64,000 nucleotides of DNA from Corallibacter vietnamensis (GTDB lineage Bacteria > Bacteroidota > Bacteroidia > Flavobacteriales > Flavobacteriaceae): NCBI RefSeq assembly GCF_039537875.1, contig NZ_BAABBI010000001.1:992001-1056000 (forward strand), read 5' to 3'. Within the stretch, counting starts at the first letter, position 1. Every line of letters begins with the position of its first letter. Both the position numbers and the translations under genes were made by a program. Below the pieces are notes generated by a model, which did no database searches, was not told the origin of the DNA, and saw only the letters and a list, made by a program, of their open reading frames with translations. Shown here piece after piece: positions 8,081 to 16,527 of the stretch.

Positions 8081-10640
8081 GTTTTCTTCTTTTTCTTGTT
8101 ATCAAAAATACAATAATTAAAACCAGAAAAATCCCTATTATATAATAAATAACATAAGATGTTTTTTGAGGTTTTGATATACTACCATAGTAAACAAAGG
8201 CACTCCAATAGTAAGGAGATTTTTTTAAGTTGCTGATAGATGCATCGTTTATATATAATAGTTTTGATTGCCTATTGGCATAACTTACAGCGTGATTTTT
8301 AGAAAAAACTTTATAAAAACGATTCATGATTTCAGTGGTAGACGCATCATTTATTTGCCATAATGAGAATAAAACGTTTTTCGCGCCAGCATATTGAAAG
8401 CCACGTGCTATACTCATAGCACCTTCTCCTTTTTGTAGTTTTCCAACACCAGTTTCACAAGCACTTAATACAACCAAATTTGGTTTTATGTTTAAACTAT
8501 ATAGTTCATTTAGTAACATAGGTTCATCATAAAAAGCAATACTTGCAGGATTTATGAAATCGCCACTTGTGGCATGTGTAGACAGGTGTAGCATGTTGTA
8601 TTCGGCAACCGAATTCAAAAATTGTTGTTTGGTGGCCTCATCGTGCATATAAAGAGTTGCCTTTGTTTGTTTTTCTAACGATTTAGCTTCAGATATAGAA
8701 TAGGTAAGTGGCTGACTTGTGTTTTCAAAAACAGGAAATATGCCTAGTATATTTTTTTCTTGAGTTGGTAGTTGTTTATTGTTTAAGTAAAAATCAATGC
8801 TAGAATTATAAACCACATTATGAGATGTTACCAAAAAAGGCATGCTTGTAAAGCTGGTTGTCAAAGTTTCCTTGGTTAGTAATGCTTCAAAAGGTAAAAA
8901 GTTAAGTAGTCCATCAGGAATGATAATTAAATTTTCTTTGGAAGACATTTTTTCTATTCCTAATATATTATAAGCAGTAAAGGCTACACTTGTATATGCT
9001 TTTATATTATTGTTTATAGCAGAAGCATTATCAAATAAATGAATAAAATTCACCAATGAGTTTTGAGTGGTTTCCTGCAACGGTATTTTAATAAAATCAA
9101 TATGTTTTTCTGAAATAATAAACTGATAAATGGCTTGGCTACCATAAAAATATTCAACAAGAATAGCCTCATCTGTTTTTAGTTGTTCTTGAAGCTTTTC
9201 AATATTTATGATGCTTGTTGCATTTGGATAAGTGTGCTCAATAGCTTTCTGAACAGCTTTTAAGGCAATGCTTACATCTAGTAGTTGTTTGTTTAAACTA
9301 TCATTTTTAGTAGCCTCATAACCTAATTGCTTTTTTATTAAGTTGCTAGTAAGTAGTTCTTGTGTTTTTAAAAGTTGTTGTTCCTTAAGTAATAAAGAAT
9401 CATTAGGATGTTTTTCAAGCAACGATTGCTTTACATAGTTATCTTTTAAAACAGATGCTTTATTCATTTCAGCATATTGCAAAGCGCTATAAAAATATAT
9501 TGATTTAGAATTTTCTTGATAGCTATAAAACAGCAAATCAATACAGCTTTCGCTACGTTTTCTATTAATGGCTTGGTTGGTTATTTTGGCTTGTTGCGAA
9601 GTGATGTTTTTAGTTAGTAATTTCGAGACATAAAAACTTAAATCATAATAAGCCAATGCCTTTTTCGAATCGGGTTCAAGCCTTGCTAAAAAATCAAAAA
9701 TATCTATAAAAGTATTTTCAGTATATAAGCTTGTGGGTTTAGGAATACTATTTTTTTTATGGTTAGGAAGTAAAAGTTTTAAAGCCAATTGTAAACTGGT
9801 GTTAGCTTTGTCTTTTTCATTAAGCAAATAGTGTAATTGCGCTTTTTCAAGTTGCTTTTTTGCCAGTTGACGAACCGAAAGCGTGTCTTTTTTAGAATAA
9901 GCGTTTAAAAGATTAAAGTGTTTTAATGCCGATTTGTAATCGTGCGACCTCAAAGCACTTTCGTAAGCAACTTGATGTTTATTATGTAACACGTTAAAAT
10001 TAGGAAGCACAATATCATTAGATAGTAAGTTTTTGTTTAACGCTAGGCTGCTTGTTGCTTTTAAGCGTTGTAGTTTTTCCTTTTGAGCGCTTTTGATTTT
10101 TGAAATTTGATGCGTTTGCTCTATTAAAGCTAAAACTGATTGATGTTTTCCTAAAGCTTGATACAAGGCAGATAAATTAATAATCCCAGAAATTTCCTGA
10201 TCCATATTGTTTTTTGCTTTAGCGATAGCAATGTATTGTTTTATGGTGTTTTCAGCATTGGTGTAATCATTAGTTTTGGTATATAAATTTCCTAATGGTT
10301 TTAAACAATATTCTATAATATCATAATCAGAAATGGTACTTATTTTAAAATCATTGTAACGCTTCCATGCTTTTTCATAAGTGGTTATAGCATCATTTTG
10401 TTTGTTAATGTCTTTTTGGTAGAACGCTTTGTTGCACAATAAAAAAATTAAAGCAAGTTGTTCGTCTTTAGTCGTGACTTTATTTAAGAAAAGCGCTTCC
10501 TGTTTGTTTAGTTCTAGAAATGTTTCAGGATTTTTGTTAGCAATAAAAGTCTCTGTAGCCACGTATATTTGTTCTTCTAAATCTTGAGAAAAACAAGTAA
10601 AGCTTAAAAAGGTGATAAATATGACTAACGCCTTTTGCAT
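8073..10640 (-). CDS. Periplasmic TPR-CHAT caspase-like protein with C-terminal anchor
   Basis: A protein of 855 residues from the ATG at 10638-10640 (MQKALVIFITFLSFTCFSQ, a signal peptide); longer in-frame starts would run into the upstream gene. About residues 30-400 form helical tetratricopeptide-like repeats (DAITTYEKAWKRY; DYTNAENTIKQYI). The C-terminal CHAT domain (CHAT: caspase HetF associated with TPRs) carries the His of HLSTHATSGDF near 685 and the Cys of VVLSACETG near 727, then GVGKLQKGEGAMSIARGF and LWQIND. A final helix (YVIYYIIGIFLVLIIVFLIT) with a basic tail RKRRKHE anchors it, so TPR and CHAT parts should face the periplasm. The catalytic pair is intact. Confidence 0.85.
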   Translation of the reverse strand: MQKALVIFITFLSFTCFSQDLEEQIYVATETFIANKNPETFLELNKQEALFLNKVTTKDEQLALIFLLCNKAFYQKDINKQNDAITTYEKAWKRYNDFKISTISDYDIIEYCLKPLGNLYTKTNDYTNAENTIKQYIAIAKAKNNMDQEISGIINLSALYQALGKHQSVLALIEQTHQISKIKSAQKEKLQRLKATSSLALNKNLLSNDIVLPNFNVLHNKHQVAYESALRSHDYKSALKHFNLLNAYSKKDTLSVRQLAKKQLEKAQLHYLLNEKDKANTSLQLALKLLLPNHKKNSIPKPTSLYTENTFIDIFDFLARLEPDSKKALAYYDLSFYVSKLLTKNITSQQAKITNQAINRKRSESCIDLLFYSYQENSKSIYFYSALQYAEMNKASVLKDNYVKQSLLEKHPNDSLLLKEQQLLKTQELLTSNLIKKQLGYEATKNDSLNKQLLDVSIALKAVQKAIEHTYPNATSIINIEKLQEQLKTDEAILVEYFYGSQAIYQFIISEKHIDFIKIPLQETTQNSLVNFIHLFDNASAINNNIKAYTSVAFTAYNILGIEKMSSKENLIIIPDGLLNFLPFEALLTKETLTTSFTSMPFLVTSHNVVYNSSIDFYLNNKQLPTQEKNILGIFPVFENTSQPLTYSISEAKSLEKQTKATLYMHDEATKQQFLNSVAEYNMLHLSTHATSGDFINPASIAFYDEPMLLNELYSLNIKPNLVVLSACETGVGKLQKGEGAMSIARGFQYAGAKNVLFSLWQINDASTTEIMNRFYKVFSKNHAVSYANRQSKLLYINDASISNLKKSPYYWSAFVYYGSISKPQKTSYVIYYIIGIFLVLIIVFLITRKRRKHE

Positions 10641-10644
10641 CAGA

Positions 10645-12603
10645 TTAAAATTTCCAGATAGCATATAACTGCCAGTAGTTATAATTTTCTTTAAAGTTGA
10701 TAACATAACGTGCGCCAACACTTGGACCAATTCTAGCAAATCCAGCAGTGACATCAAGCAATAATCCGGTTTTGAAATTTGTAAAGGATTCTGAATTTTC
10801 AGAGCTTGTCTCTAACGACTCAAAAATAGGAGCATCAGGATCTGTGCCTTCAAAATTTTCAACCAATTGTGATTGCGATGTTTTTTCACTTATTGTGAGC
10901 ATGCCTTGCAAGCCTGCGCCAACGCCAATAAAATTATTTATGTTGTAGCGAACAAGTACAGGGATTTCCCAATCTATATTCTCATAGCTAGTATTGGTTG
11001 TAGTACGCTGTAAAAACTGAAAACCTTGAGGGCCATCAGTGAAAGACTCTTGAACGGTTGTGTCATCTTTATAACGATGAAAACTATTTAACAGTTCTAC
11101 TTGCCAATACCAGCGATAGGATTTGTAAGGTGATAATGTGGCTCCAAAAAAGTAGCTTTCAGAATCTTTTAAATCTGAAAATGAATTATACCCTGCTTTA
11201 ACACCAATAGATAATCCAGGAACAAATCTGGTAGTAGAATAGTTAGTGATTATTGGTTCATTCTTGTCAAAAATAATAGCTGTTCTACTTTTGGTTTTTT
11301 TCTTATGAAAATCTTTAGCAAACTTAATGGTGTACTTTACAAAACCTTTAGTAGAATCATATTCTTTTACATTTTTTTGTTCGCTTCCGGGAAGGTATAT
11401 ATTCTTAAATGTAAAAATAGCTTGCGTATCAGTAAAAGTTGTGTCTAGACAGCTATAGCGAACTTCCTCTTTAGGGCATATTTTACATTTTGGGTACATG
11501 TCTTTTACCTCAATTGTTGATTTGTCTAGCATCTCTGGAATATCAGTTTCTAGCCTTATGGTTCTTGCTGGGCCTTCGCCATTATTCTGAAATTTTATTT
11601 TATATTTTAAAGTTTTAAATCTAACAAGTCTATAATTCATAAACGTACCATTGCTAGACATCTTATTCGGGTCGTGAGATGTAACAATTTCCATCTCCAT
11701 ATCTTTTACTTTATGGTTGTCATAATTAGCGTCAGGAACATAAACACCACGAATAGAAATAATAGCACTTGTGTCTTTTAGCATTTCTGGTGGTGTTCTC
11801 ATTGTGAAGAATACGTTGCGTTCTTCATTAGGTTTCATATTGTCGAATTCAAAAAGATTCCAGTCTTTATAGTAAAGTTTAGACGCCTCTAGTGTTAATG
11901 GAAGGTTTGTTTTTATGGTTGTGTCTTGAGGTTTTGCTTTGAGTTGTAGTAAATTGTTTTCTGCTGAAGCAAGTAAGGTGTTTTCAGTATTGTCTATAGT
12001 ATTGGTGTAAACAAAACCTTCTGTAGATATTTGTTTTTCACCATGATGAGCTCTTACATCAGTAATTTCAAAGTTGTTGGCCTTGTACTTTTGTTCGTTG
12101 TAGAATATGTATAGTTTGCCATTAGTTGTGTAGTTTAGATAATTTCTGTAACTCATAATAACCGCAATTTCTTCATTAGGCATTGGTTCTCTATTACGTT
12201 GCAGGGTAAAATCTTCGGTCATAGAGGTTTCATCAAGATAAGAAGGGTCTGCTTGAGTTACACTTATTTTCTTGGGTCTTGTAGTTGGTGGCTTTCCGGT
12301 ATCGTAATTATTTGTTGCCCAGAATTTAATGTTGTAATCGCCTGTGGCTTTATATGTGTGTTTTGGGTTTTTTTCTTTACTGTAAGTGCCATCTCCAAAC
12401 TCCCAATAATAGGAGTAAAATGCTTTTGGCGCACCAGCTATTTGTTCTAGCGTTGGAGTTTCGGGAGTAAACTCAACATGAGTACCTTCTATACGATGCT
12501 TTATTGTGGCTATTCTAGAGATAGAATCATTTGTTATTGTTTCTTGAGCATAAACAGAAAAGAAACAACAAAAAACAACAATTGTAATATATAGTGTTTT
12601 CAT
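10645..12603 (-). CDS. PKD-domain outer-membrane beta-barrel protein
   Basis: A protein of 652 residues from the ATG at 12601-12603 (MKTLYITIVVFCCFFSVYAQ, a signal peptide). An N-terminal PKD domain (about 40-110) shows YYWEFGDGTYSKEKNPKHTY. The middle part resembles a repeat domain seen in large surface proteins, with SHDPNKMSSNG and KFQNNGEGPARTI and a CKIC pair. About the last 190 residues alternate aromatic and glycine residues and end in WQLYAIWKF, a beta-barrel ending. It should sit in the outer membrane with the PKD part as a binding module. The CHAT gene starts 4 bp after its stop, so the two form one operon. Role unknown. Confidence 0.7.
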   Translation of the reverse strand: MKTLYITIVVFCCFFSVYAQETITNDSISRIATIKHRIEGTHVEFTPETPTLEQIAGAPKAFYSYYWEFGDGTYSKEKNPKHTYKATGDYNIKFWATNNYDTGKPPTTRPKKISVTQADPSYLDETSMTEDFTLQRNREPMPNEEIAVIMSYRNYLNYTTNGKLYIFYNEQKYKANNFEITDVRAHHGEKQISTEGFVYTNTIDNTENTLLASAENNLLQLKAKPQDTTIKTNLPLTLEASKLYYKDWNLFEFDNMKPNEERNVFFTMRTPPEMLKDTSAIISIRGVYVPDANYDNHKVKDMEMEIVTSHDPNKMSSNGTFMNYRLVRFKTLKYKIKFQNNGEGPARTIRLETDIPEMLDKSTIEVKDMYPKCKICPKEEVRYSCLDTTFTDTQAIFTFKNIYLPGSEQKNVKEYDSTKGFVKYTIKFAKDFHKKKTKSRTAIIFDKNEPIITNYSTTRFVPGLSIGVKAGYNSFSDLKDSESYFFGATLSPYKSYRWYWQVELLNSFHRYKDDTTVQESFTDGPQGFQFLQRTTTNTSYENIDWEIPVLVRYNINNFIGVGAGLQGMLTISEKTSQSQLVENFEGTDPDAPIFESLETSSENSESFTNFKTGLLLDVTAGFARIGPSVGARYVINFKENYNYWQLYAIWKF

Positions 12604-12635
12604 ATCGTTGAGGTTATGGTTACAGCTAAAATACA

Positions 12636-12666
12636 AAAAGCGGCGGCAATAATAGCCGCCGCTTTT
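12636..12666 (-). terminator. GC-rich hairpin between the lipoprotein and PKD genes
   Basis: A perfect 12-bp stem AAAAGCGGCGGC / GCCGCCGCTTTT with a 7-base loop, T run on both strands. It directly follows the stop of the lipoprotein gene at 12679 (minus strand) and separates it from the PKD-CHAT operon, which therefore probably has its own promoter. Confidence 0.9.
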
Positions 12667-12678
12667 CTCAAGGTTAAA

Positions 12679-13701
12679 TTAAGGCAGATTATTTATAATT
12701 GTTATCAGTTCTGCTTCTGTTGCTGTGCTTGTTTCATCAAGGGTGAAAGTTATAATATCATCTTCAGCTATGGTTACAGATTTTATAGCATATCTCCATA
12801 AGCCATCTAGTTCAGTGACAAAAATCACATGACATTCTAATCCTATAGGAATTTGTCCATAATGTTCGCTAAACAAACCGCTTTCATAAGTATCTAGAGC
12901 AGCAAGTCCAGAATCTTCTCCATCATAAGATAAATAAACAGCGCTGTTTTCATAATCGTAACCAAATGGCGCTTGCACATAAATGGTTGTTTTTGGTCTA
13001 GGATCATTGTAAAATCGATCAATATTTGTCCATCCAAAATTATCTAAAAATGCATAATATTCGCCTCCTTCAGCAAAAACGCCACCTTGTCCAGTAACAT
13101 CTTCAGCTTCTCTCCAAGCAAGATTTCCATCTTCGTCAATTTCGCCAGTCCATAAGCTCATGTCGTTATCTGGACCACCTGTTAAACTAGCAGGAACATT
13201 AAGTTGTATTTGGCAATTAGTAGCTAAAACAACATCATCTTGTGTAGCTTCTAGGTAAAATTCGCCCCCAGAAATTAATAGGGCTTTGTCTCCATTTGGC
13301 ATAATGCCCATGGTAGGTTTGTTTGTGGTAAACATGTTCCCTTTGTTGAAAATCTCTATGTATTCTAAATCTACCATACCGCTTACTGGATTGCCATTTT
13401 TTGTTAAGCAATTTGCGTTTATAGAAATGGTAACATTATTATCTGACGTTAACGTGATGAACCCGTCGTCTGCATTAAATTGAAAATTTTGTTTAATATT
13501 TTCTAATGCTTGCTCTCTAATGTTTTCAAATTCTTGAGATGTTGGTGCATTGCTACCAATGTAAATAGAGCCAGCATCATCATTTGCATTACAACTGCTT
13601 AATATAATCAGTGCAAGTAGGGTTCCAAATAAGGTTTTTAATGTTTTGCTCACAGCATTAAAGTGTTTTAATGGGTTGTGAAATAAAATTGAATTTTTCA
13701 T
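12679..13701 (-). CDS. Hypothetical lipoprotein
   Basis: A protein of 340 residues with a long basic N-terminus and a lipoprotein signal (LFGTLLALIILSSC, lipid-modified Cys at about residue 38), so exported and probably membrane-attached. The body is beta-rich and acidic. It includes VTISINANCLTKNGNPVSGM and VDLEYIEIFNKGNMF, resembling the start of surface proteins that check or bind ligands, and VILATNCQIQLNVPASLTGG-like strands. I recognise no catalytic motif and give no function. Just upstream is an inverted repeat (13741-13766) shared with the next gene's promoter region, suggesting joint control. A terminator follows. Confidence 0.55.
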   Translation of the reverse strand: MKNSILFHNPLKHFNAVSKTLKTLFGTLLALIILSSCNANDDAGSIYIGSNAPTSQEFENIREQALENIKQNFQFNADDGFITLTSDNNVTISINANCLTKNGNPVSGMVDLEYIEIFNKGNMFTTNKPTMGIMPNGDKALLISGGEFYLEATQDDVVLATNCQIQLNVPASLTGGPDNDMSLWTGEIDEDGNLAWREAEDVTGQGGVFAEGGEYYAFLDNFGWTNIDRFYNDPRPKTTIYVQAPFGYDYENSAVYLSYDGEDSGLAALDTYESGLFSEHYGQIPIGLECHVIFVTELDGLWRYAIKSVTIAEDDIITFTLDETSTATEAELITIINNLP

Positions 13702-13740
13702 AATTAATACGGTTTTATATTAGTATTCATGTTTATATAC

Positions 13741-13766
13741 ACAGGGCAACAATTTTGTTACCCTGT
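13741..13766 (-). promoter_or_regulatory. Inverted repeat upstream of the lipoprotein gene
   Basis: ACAGGGCAACA and TGTTACCCTGT form an 11-bp inverted repeat with one mismatch around ATTT. There is no T run, so it is unlikely to be an intrinsic terminator. Its minus-strand half CAGGGTAACA lies 55-64 bp before the lipoprotein start. A similar GCAACAG...CTGTTAC repeat lies at nearly the same distance before the 14230 gene. It could be an operator or contain an ECF-type -35 box (TAACA). Confidence 0.45.
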
Positions 13767-13786
13767 TGTATGTTGTTAAAGGTTAT

Positions 13787-14230
13787 TTATTGTCTTGGCT
13801 GACTGAAAATTATTTTTGAAGTGATAATGTCGCCAGATGCTACAAGTTTTATCATTTTGTGAGCATCTTTCTCTGAAGATGAATAACCTTTAGCATAGCC
13901 TTTGGTACTTGTTACTTCCCAAAAGTAATTTCTCTTTTCCTTGTTTTTTACTTCGCTATTAAGCATAAAGAAGCTTTCTACTTTTTTTTCTAAAATGATT
14001 TCTCCAGAGCTTACTAGCGTTATCATATTATTGGCGTGTTCTAGATTTAGCGATGTTCCAGAATAAGTGCCTTTGTTTGTTTTTACTGTCCAATCATAAA
14101 CTTTTACGATTTTATCTTTTGTGATTTCTATCACTTCATTAGAAGTGTTAAGGATCATTTTTTCATTTGTAGCGTTTACATTAAGAAAAGTAAAAACTAC
14201 TGTAGCGATAATTAAAATTGAATTTTTCAT
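13787..14230 (-). CDS. Small secreted protein with an internal two-fold repeat
   Basis: A protein of 147 residues with a signal peptide (MKNSILIIATVVFTFLNVNA). The mature part consists of two related units of about 40 residues. Unit one holds YDWTVKTNKGTYSGTSLN and LEHANNMITLVSSGEIIL; unit two holds FWEVTSTKGYAKGYSSSEKD and AHKMIKLVASGDIITSK. The shared pattern is W-x-V, TxKG, GxS, A-x-x-MI-x-LV-x-SG-(E/D)-II. No known domain comes to mind. It is divergent from the sigma factor gene, with GGGTAACA-like motifs between them, so it may belong to that factor's regulon. Confidence 0.55.
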   Translation of the reverse strand: MKNSILIIATVVFTFLNVNATNEKMILNTSNEVIEITKDKIVKVYDWTVKTNKGTYSGTSLNLEHANNMITLVSSGEIILEKKVESFFMLNSEVKNKEKRNYFWEVTSTKGYAKGYSSSEKDAHKMIKLVASGDIITSKIIFSQPRQ

Positions 14231-14272
14231 GACTTTAATGTTTTTTGAGTTTGAGTTTCTTTTTTTTTTAAT

Positions 14273-14328
14273 GCAACAGTTTTGCTGTTACACCCTTATA
14301 TCAAAACCATTCTAAATTTGTTACCCTT
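14273..14328 (-). promoter_or_regulatory. Repeated GGGTAACA-type motifs in the divergent spacer
   Basis: Minus-strand AAGGGTGTAACA (14286-14297) and AAGGGTAACA (14319-14328) are near-repeats. The first sits in an inverted repeat GCAACAG (14273-14279) / CTGTTAC (14285-14291). The TAACA core is like the AAC-containing -35 boxes of ECF sigma factors, and an ECF-type gene starts at 14372. The position relative to the 14230 gene (56-67 bp upstream) mirrors that at the lipoprotein gene. Confidence 0.4.
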
Positions 14329-14371
14329 TTAATTGAAAGTTTTTTTAAATTAGTAGAAAATACAAGGGTTC

Positions 14372-14953
14372 ATGAGCCAAAAAAAAATTCACGAAGACCA
14401 GAAATATATAGATGGGTTGGTACAAAACAACACGTTTGTCATACAAACCATCTATGATAAGTTTGCACCAAAAGTGATAAACTATATTAAGCAGAATAGT
14501 GGTGATGTATCCCAAGCAAAAGATATTATTCAAGAAACAATAATAACTATTTATAACCAAGCAAATGAAAAAGGCTTGCAGTTAACATGTCCTTTTGATG
14601 CTTACTTTTTTTTACTGTGTAAGCGTAAATGGCTCAATCAATTAAAAAAAACAAACAATAAAGAGGTAACAATTAATGAAGAAGTATTATCTAAAGATGA
14701 CGATGCTCAAGAACTTGCCTTTGAAAGCAGTTTGTTTGAACAACAACATCATCTTTTTACAGAGATGTTTCAAAAGTTAGGGCAAGCTTGTAAAGATTTA
14801 TTAAAAGCAACTTTTAAAATTAAATCAATGGAAGCCGTTGCTCAAAGTCTAGGAGTTACCTATGCCTATGCCAGAAAAAAGAAATCCTTATGCATAGGTA
14901 AACTAACTAAAATGGTTCAAGAGTCTCCCAAGTATCAAAACCTAAAACAGTAA
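14372..14953 (+). CDS. ECF-type RNA polymerase sigma factor
   Basis: A sigma-70-family protein of 193 residues. Region 2 is seen in TIYDKFAPKVINYIKQN with DIIQETIITIYNQANEKG; the FDAYFFLLCKRKWLNQLKK segment matches the end of region 2. Region 4 (about 135-180) has the helix-turn-helix MEAVAQSLGVTYAYARKKKS. It should redirect RNA polymerase to a small regulon. The next gene begins two bases after its stop and has the layout of a membrane anti-sigma factor, the usual arrangement. Divergent from the secreted-protein/lipoprotein/CHAT block, a plausible regulon. Confidence 0.82.
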   Translation: MSQKKIHEDQKYIDGLVQNNTFVIQTIYDKFAPKVINYIKQNSGDVSQAKDIIQETIITIYNQANEKGLQLTCPFDAYFFLLCKRKWLNQLKKTNNKEVTINEEVLSKDDDAQELAFESSLFEQQHHLFTEMFQKLGQACKDLLKATFKIKSMEAVAQSLGVTYAYARKKKSLCIGKLTKMVQESPKYQNLKQ

Positions 14954-14955
14954 TC

Positions 14956-15693
14956 ATGCAAGAACAAGATTATATAACATTTGAAGCATACCTAACAGGT
15001 GATTTAAAACCTGAAGAGCAGTTGGCTTTTGAAAAACGCTTAAGCACTGATGCAGATGTGAAGTTGGCTTTTGAAAGCTATAAAAACGCTTCTAAATTTT
15101 TAAAACATCATATAGAGAATGATGAAAAAAATCAGGCTTTTAAAACGAATCTAGAATCGGTTTCAAATACATATTTTCAAAACAAAGCAGTTGCCAAAAA
15201 CAAGGTAAAGCGTATAAATCCTTGGTATTATTCTGTGGCAGCAGCAGCTATTTTATTTATAGGATTTTTTATTGGTCAGCAATTTTCAAATCCAGTTTAT
15301 GATGATTATGCTAATTATGAATCAATAAGTTTAACCGTAAGAGGTTCACAACAAGATGTATTAACAAAAGCTGAAACAGCTTTCAATAATAAAAACTATC
15401 AAAACGCTAATAAGTATTTTTCAGAATTAATAAAAACCGATGCAAGCAACCTTGAGTTAAAACTTTATAATGCTGTGGCTCTCGTAGAGCTAGATCGTTT
15501 TGATGAAGCTGATGCTGTTTTTGAAAACATAATTGCTTCGCCATCAGTATATCGTAATAAAGCTACTTGGTATTTGGCATTAAGTAAGCTTAAACAAGAA
15601 GATAATATAGCTTGTTTAAAAATACTTCAAACCCTACCTAAAGACGCAGATGACTATAAACAAGCACAAAAGCTTATCAAAAAGTTAGATTAA
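14956..15693 (+). CDS. Membrane anti-sigma/TPR protein
   Basis: A protein of 245 residues. The N-terminal 80 residues resemble the zinc-less anti-sigma domain (EQDYITFEAYLTGDLKPEEQ, LAFEKRLSTDADVKLAFESY). One membrane helix follows near 92-110 (YYSVAAAAILFIGFFIGQQF). The periplasmic part has tetratricopeptide-like helices (LTKAETAFNNKNYQNANKYF; LYNAVALVELDRFDEADAVF). The likely role is to hold the upstream sigma factor at the membrane and release it on a periplasmic signal sensed by the TPR part. The two-base gap to the sigma gene implies translational coupling. Proteins of this kind are often labelled just TPR proteins. Confidence 0.72.
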   Translation: MQEQDYITFEAYLTGDLKPEEQLAFEKRLSTDADVKLAFESYKNASKFLKHHIENDEKNQAFKTNLESVSNTYFQNKAVAKNKVKRINPWYYSVAAAAILFIGFFIGQQFSNPVYDDYANYESISLTVRGSQQDVLTKAETAFNNKNYQNANKYFSELIKTDASNLELKLYNAVALVELDRFDEADAVFENIIASPSVYRNKATWYLALSKLKQEDNIACLKILQTLPKDADDYKQAQKLIKKLD

Positions 15694-15714
15694 ACATATT
15701 ATACAAATAGTAGT

Positions 15715-15746
15715 AAAAAAGTCATCAGGTTGCTGATGACTTTTTT
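15715..15746 (+). terminator. Intrinsic terminator after the anti-sigma gene
   Basis: Perfect 14-bp stem AAAAAAGTCATCAG / CTGATGACTTTTTT, loop GTTG, T run included. Confidence 0.92.
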
Positions 15747-15757
15747 ATTTTTGCTTT

Positions 15758-16525
15758 ATGATAGTAACTGATACACATACACATTTATATAGTGACGCTT
15801 TTGATGATGATAGAGCAGCAATGATTCAACGTGCTATAGATAATAATGTCTCACGTTTTTTTATCCCAGCAATAGATTCAGGGTATACCGATTCTATGTT
15901 GCAGTTAGAGCAAGATTTTCCTGACCATGTGTTTTTAATGATGGGATTGCATCCAACATCAGTAAAAGAAAATTACAAAAAAGAGTTAGCACATGTAGAA
16001 GAGATGCTTGCAAAACGTCATTTTTATGCGGTAGGTGAGATAGGAATCGATTTATATTGGGATACATCTACATTGGCTATTCAAAAAGACGCTTTTAAAC
16101 ATCAAATAAAATTAGCAAAGCATTATAAATTACCAATAGTAATACATTGCCGAGATGCTTTTGATGAAATCTTTGACGTATTAGAAACCGAAAAGTCAGA
16201 TGATTTGTTTGGGATTTTTCATTGCTTTACTGGGACATTAGAACAAGCTCAAAAAGCTATTTCCTACAATATGAAACTAGGAATAGGTGGTGTGGCTACA
16301 TTTAAGAATGGTAAAATAGATCAATTTTTAAATCAAATAGATTTAAAGCATATTGTTTTAGAAACAGATTCACCATATTTGGCACCAAAACCATATCGCG
16401 GTAAGCGTAATGAAAGCGCCTACATTATAAAGGTGTTAGAAAAACTGTCAGAGCTTTATGAGCTTCCGCAAGAAAAAATAGCTGAAGTTACCACGCAAAA
16501 TTCAAAAGATATCTTTAATATATAA
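15758..16525 (+). CDS. tatD: TatD-family metal-dependent hydrolase (DNase)
   Basis: A TIM-barrel amidohydrolase-fold phosphodiesterase of 255 residues. Metal-binding residues are visible in DTHTHLY at the N-terminus, the Glu in AVGEIGIDLYWD, the His in IVIHCRDAFDE, the His in GIFHCFTG and the Asp in LETDSPYLAPKPYRGKRNE. Family members cut DNA 3'-5' and have been linked to DNA repair and processing. The asparaginase gene starts 2 bp after its stop, giving a two-gene unit. Confidence 0.92.
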   Translation: MIVTDTHTHLYSDAFDDDRAAMIQRAIDNNVSRFFIPAIDSGYTDSMLQLEQDFPDHVFLMMGLHPTSVKENYKKELAHVEEMLAKRHFYAVGEIGIDLYWDTSTLAIQKDAFKHQIKLAKHYKLPIVIHCRDAFDEIFDVLETEKSDDLFGIFHCFTGTLEQAQKAISYNMKLGIGGVATFKNGKIDQFLNQIDLKHIVLETDSPYLAPKPYRGKRNESAYIIKVLEKLSELYELPQEKIAEVTTQNSKDIFNI

Positions 16526-16527
16526 GT

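Noticed and set aside
8073..10757. Longer start for the CHAT gene
   Set aside because: The added 39 residues run into the end of the PKD gene and bury the clear signal peptide that begins at 10640.
13701..13787. Shared MKNSIL start of the lipoprotein and the secreted repeat protein as a sign of common origin
   Set aside because: The match is only six residues in signal peptides, and the mature parts are unrelated.
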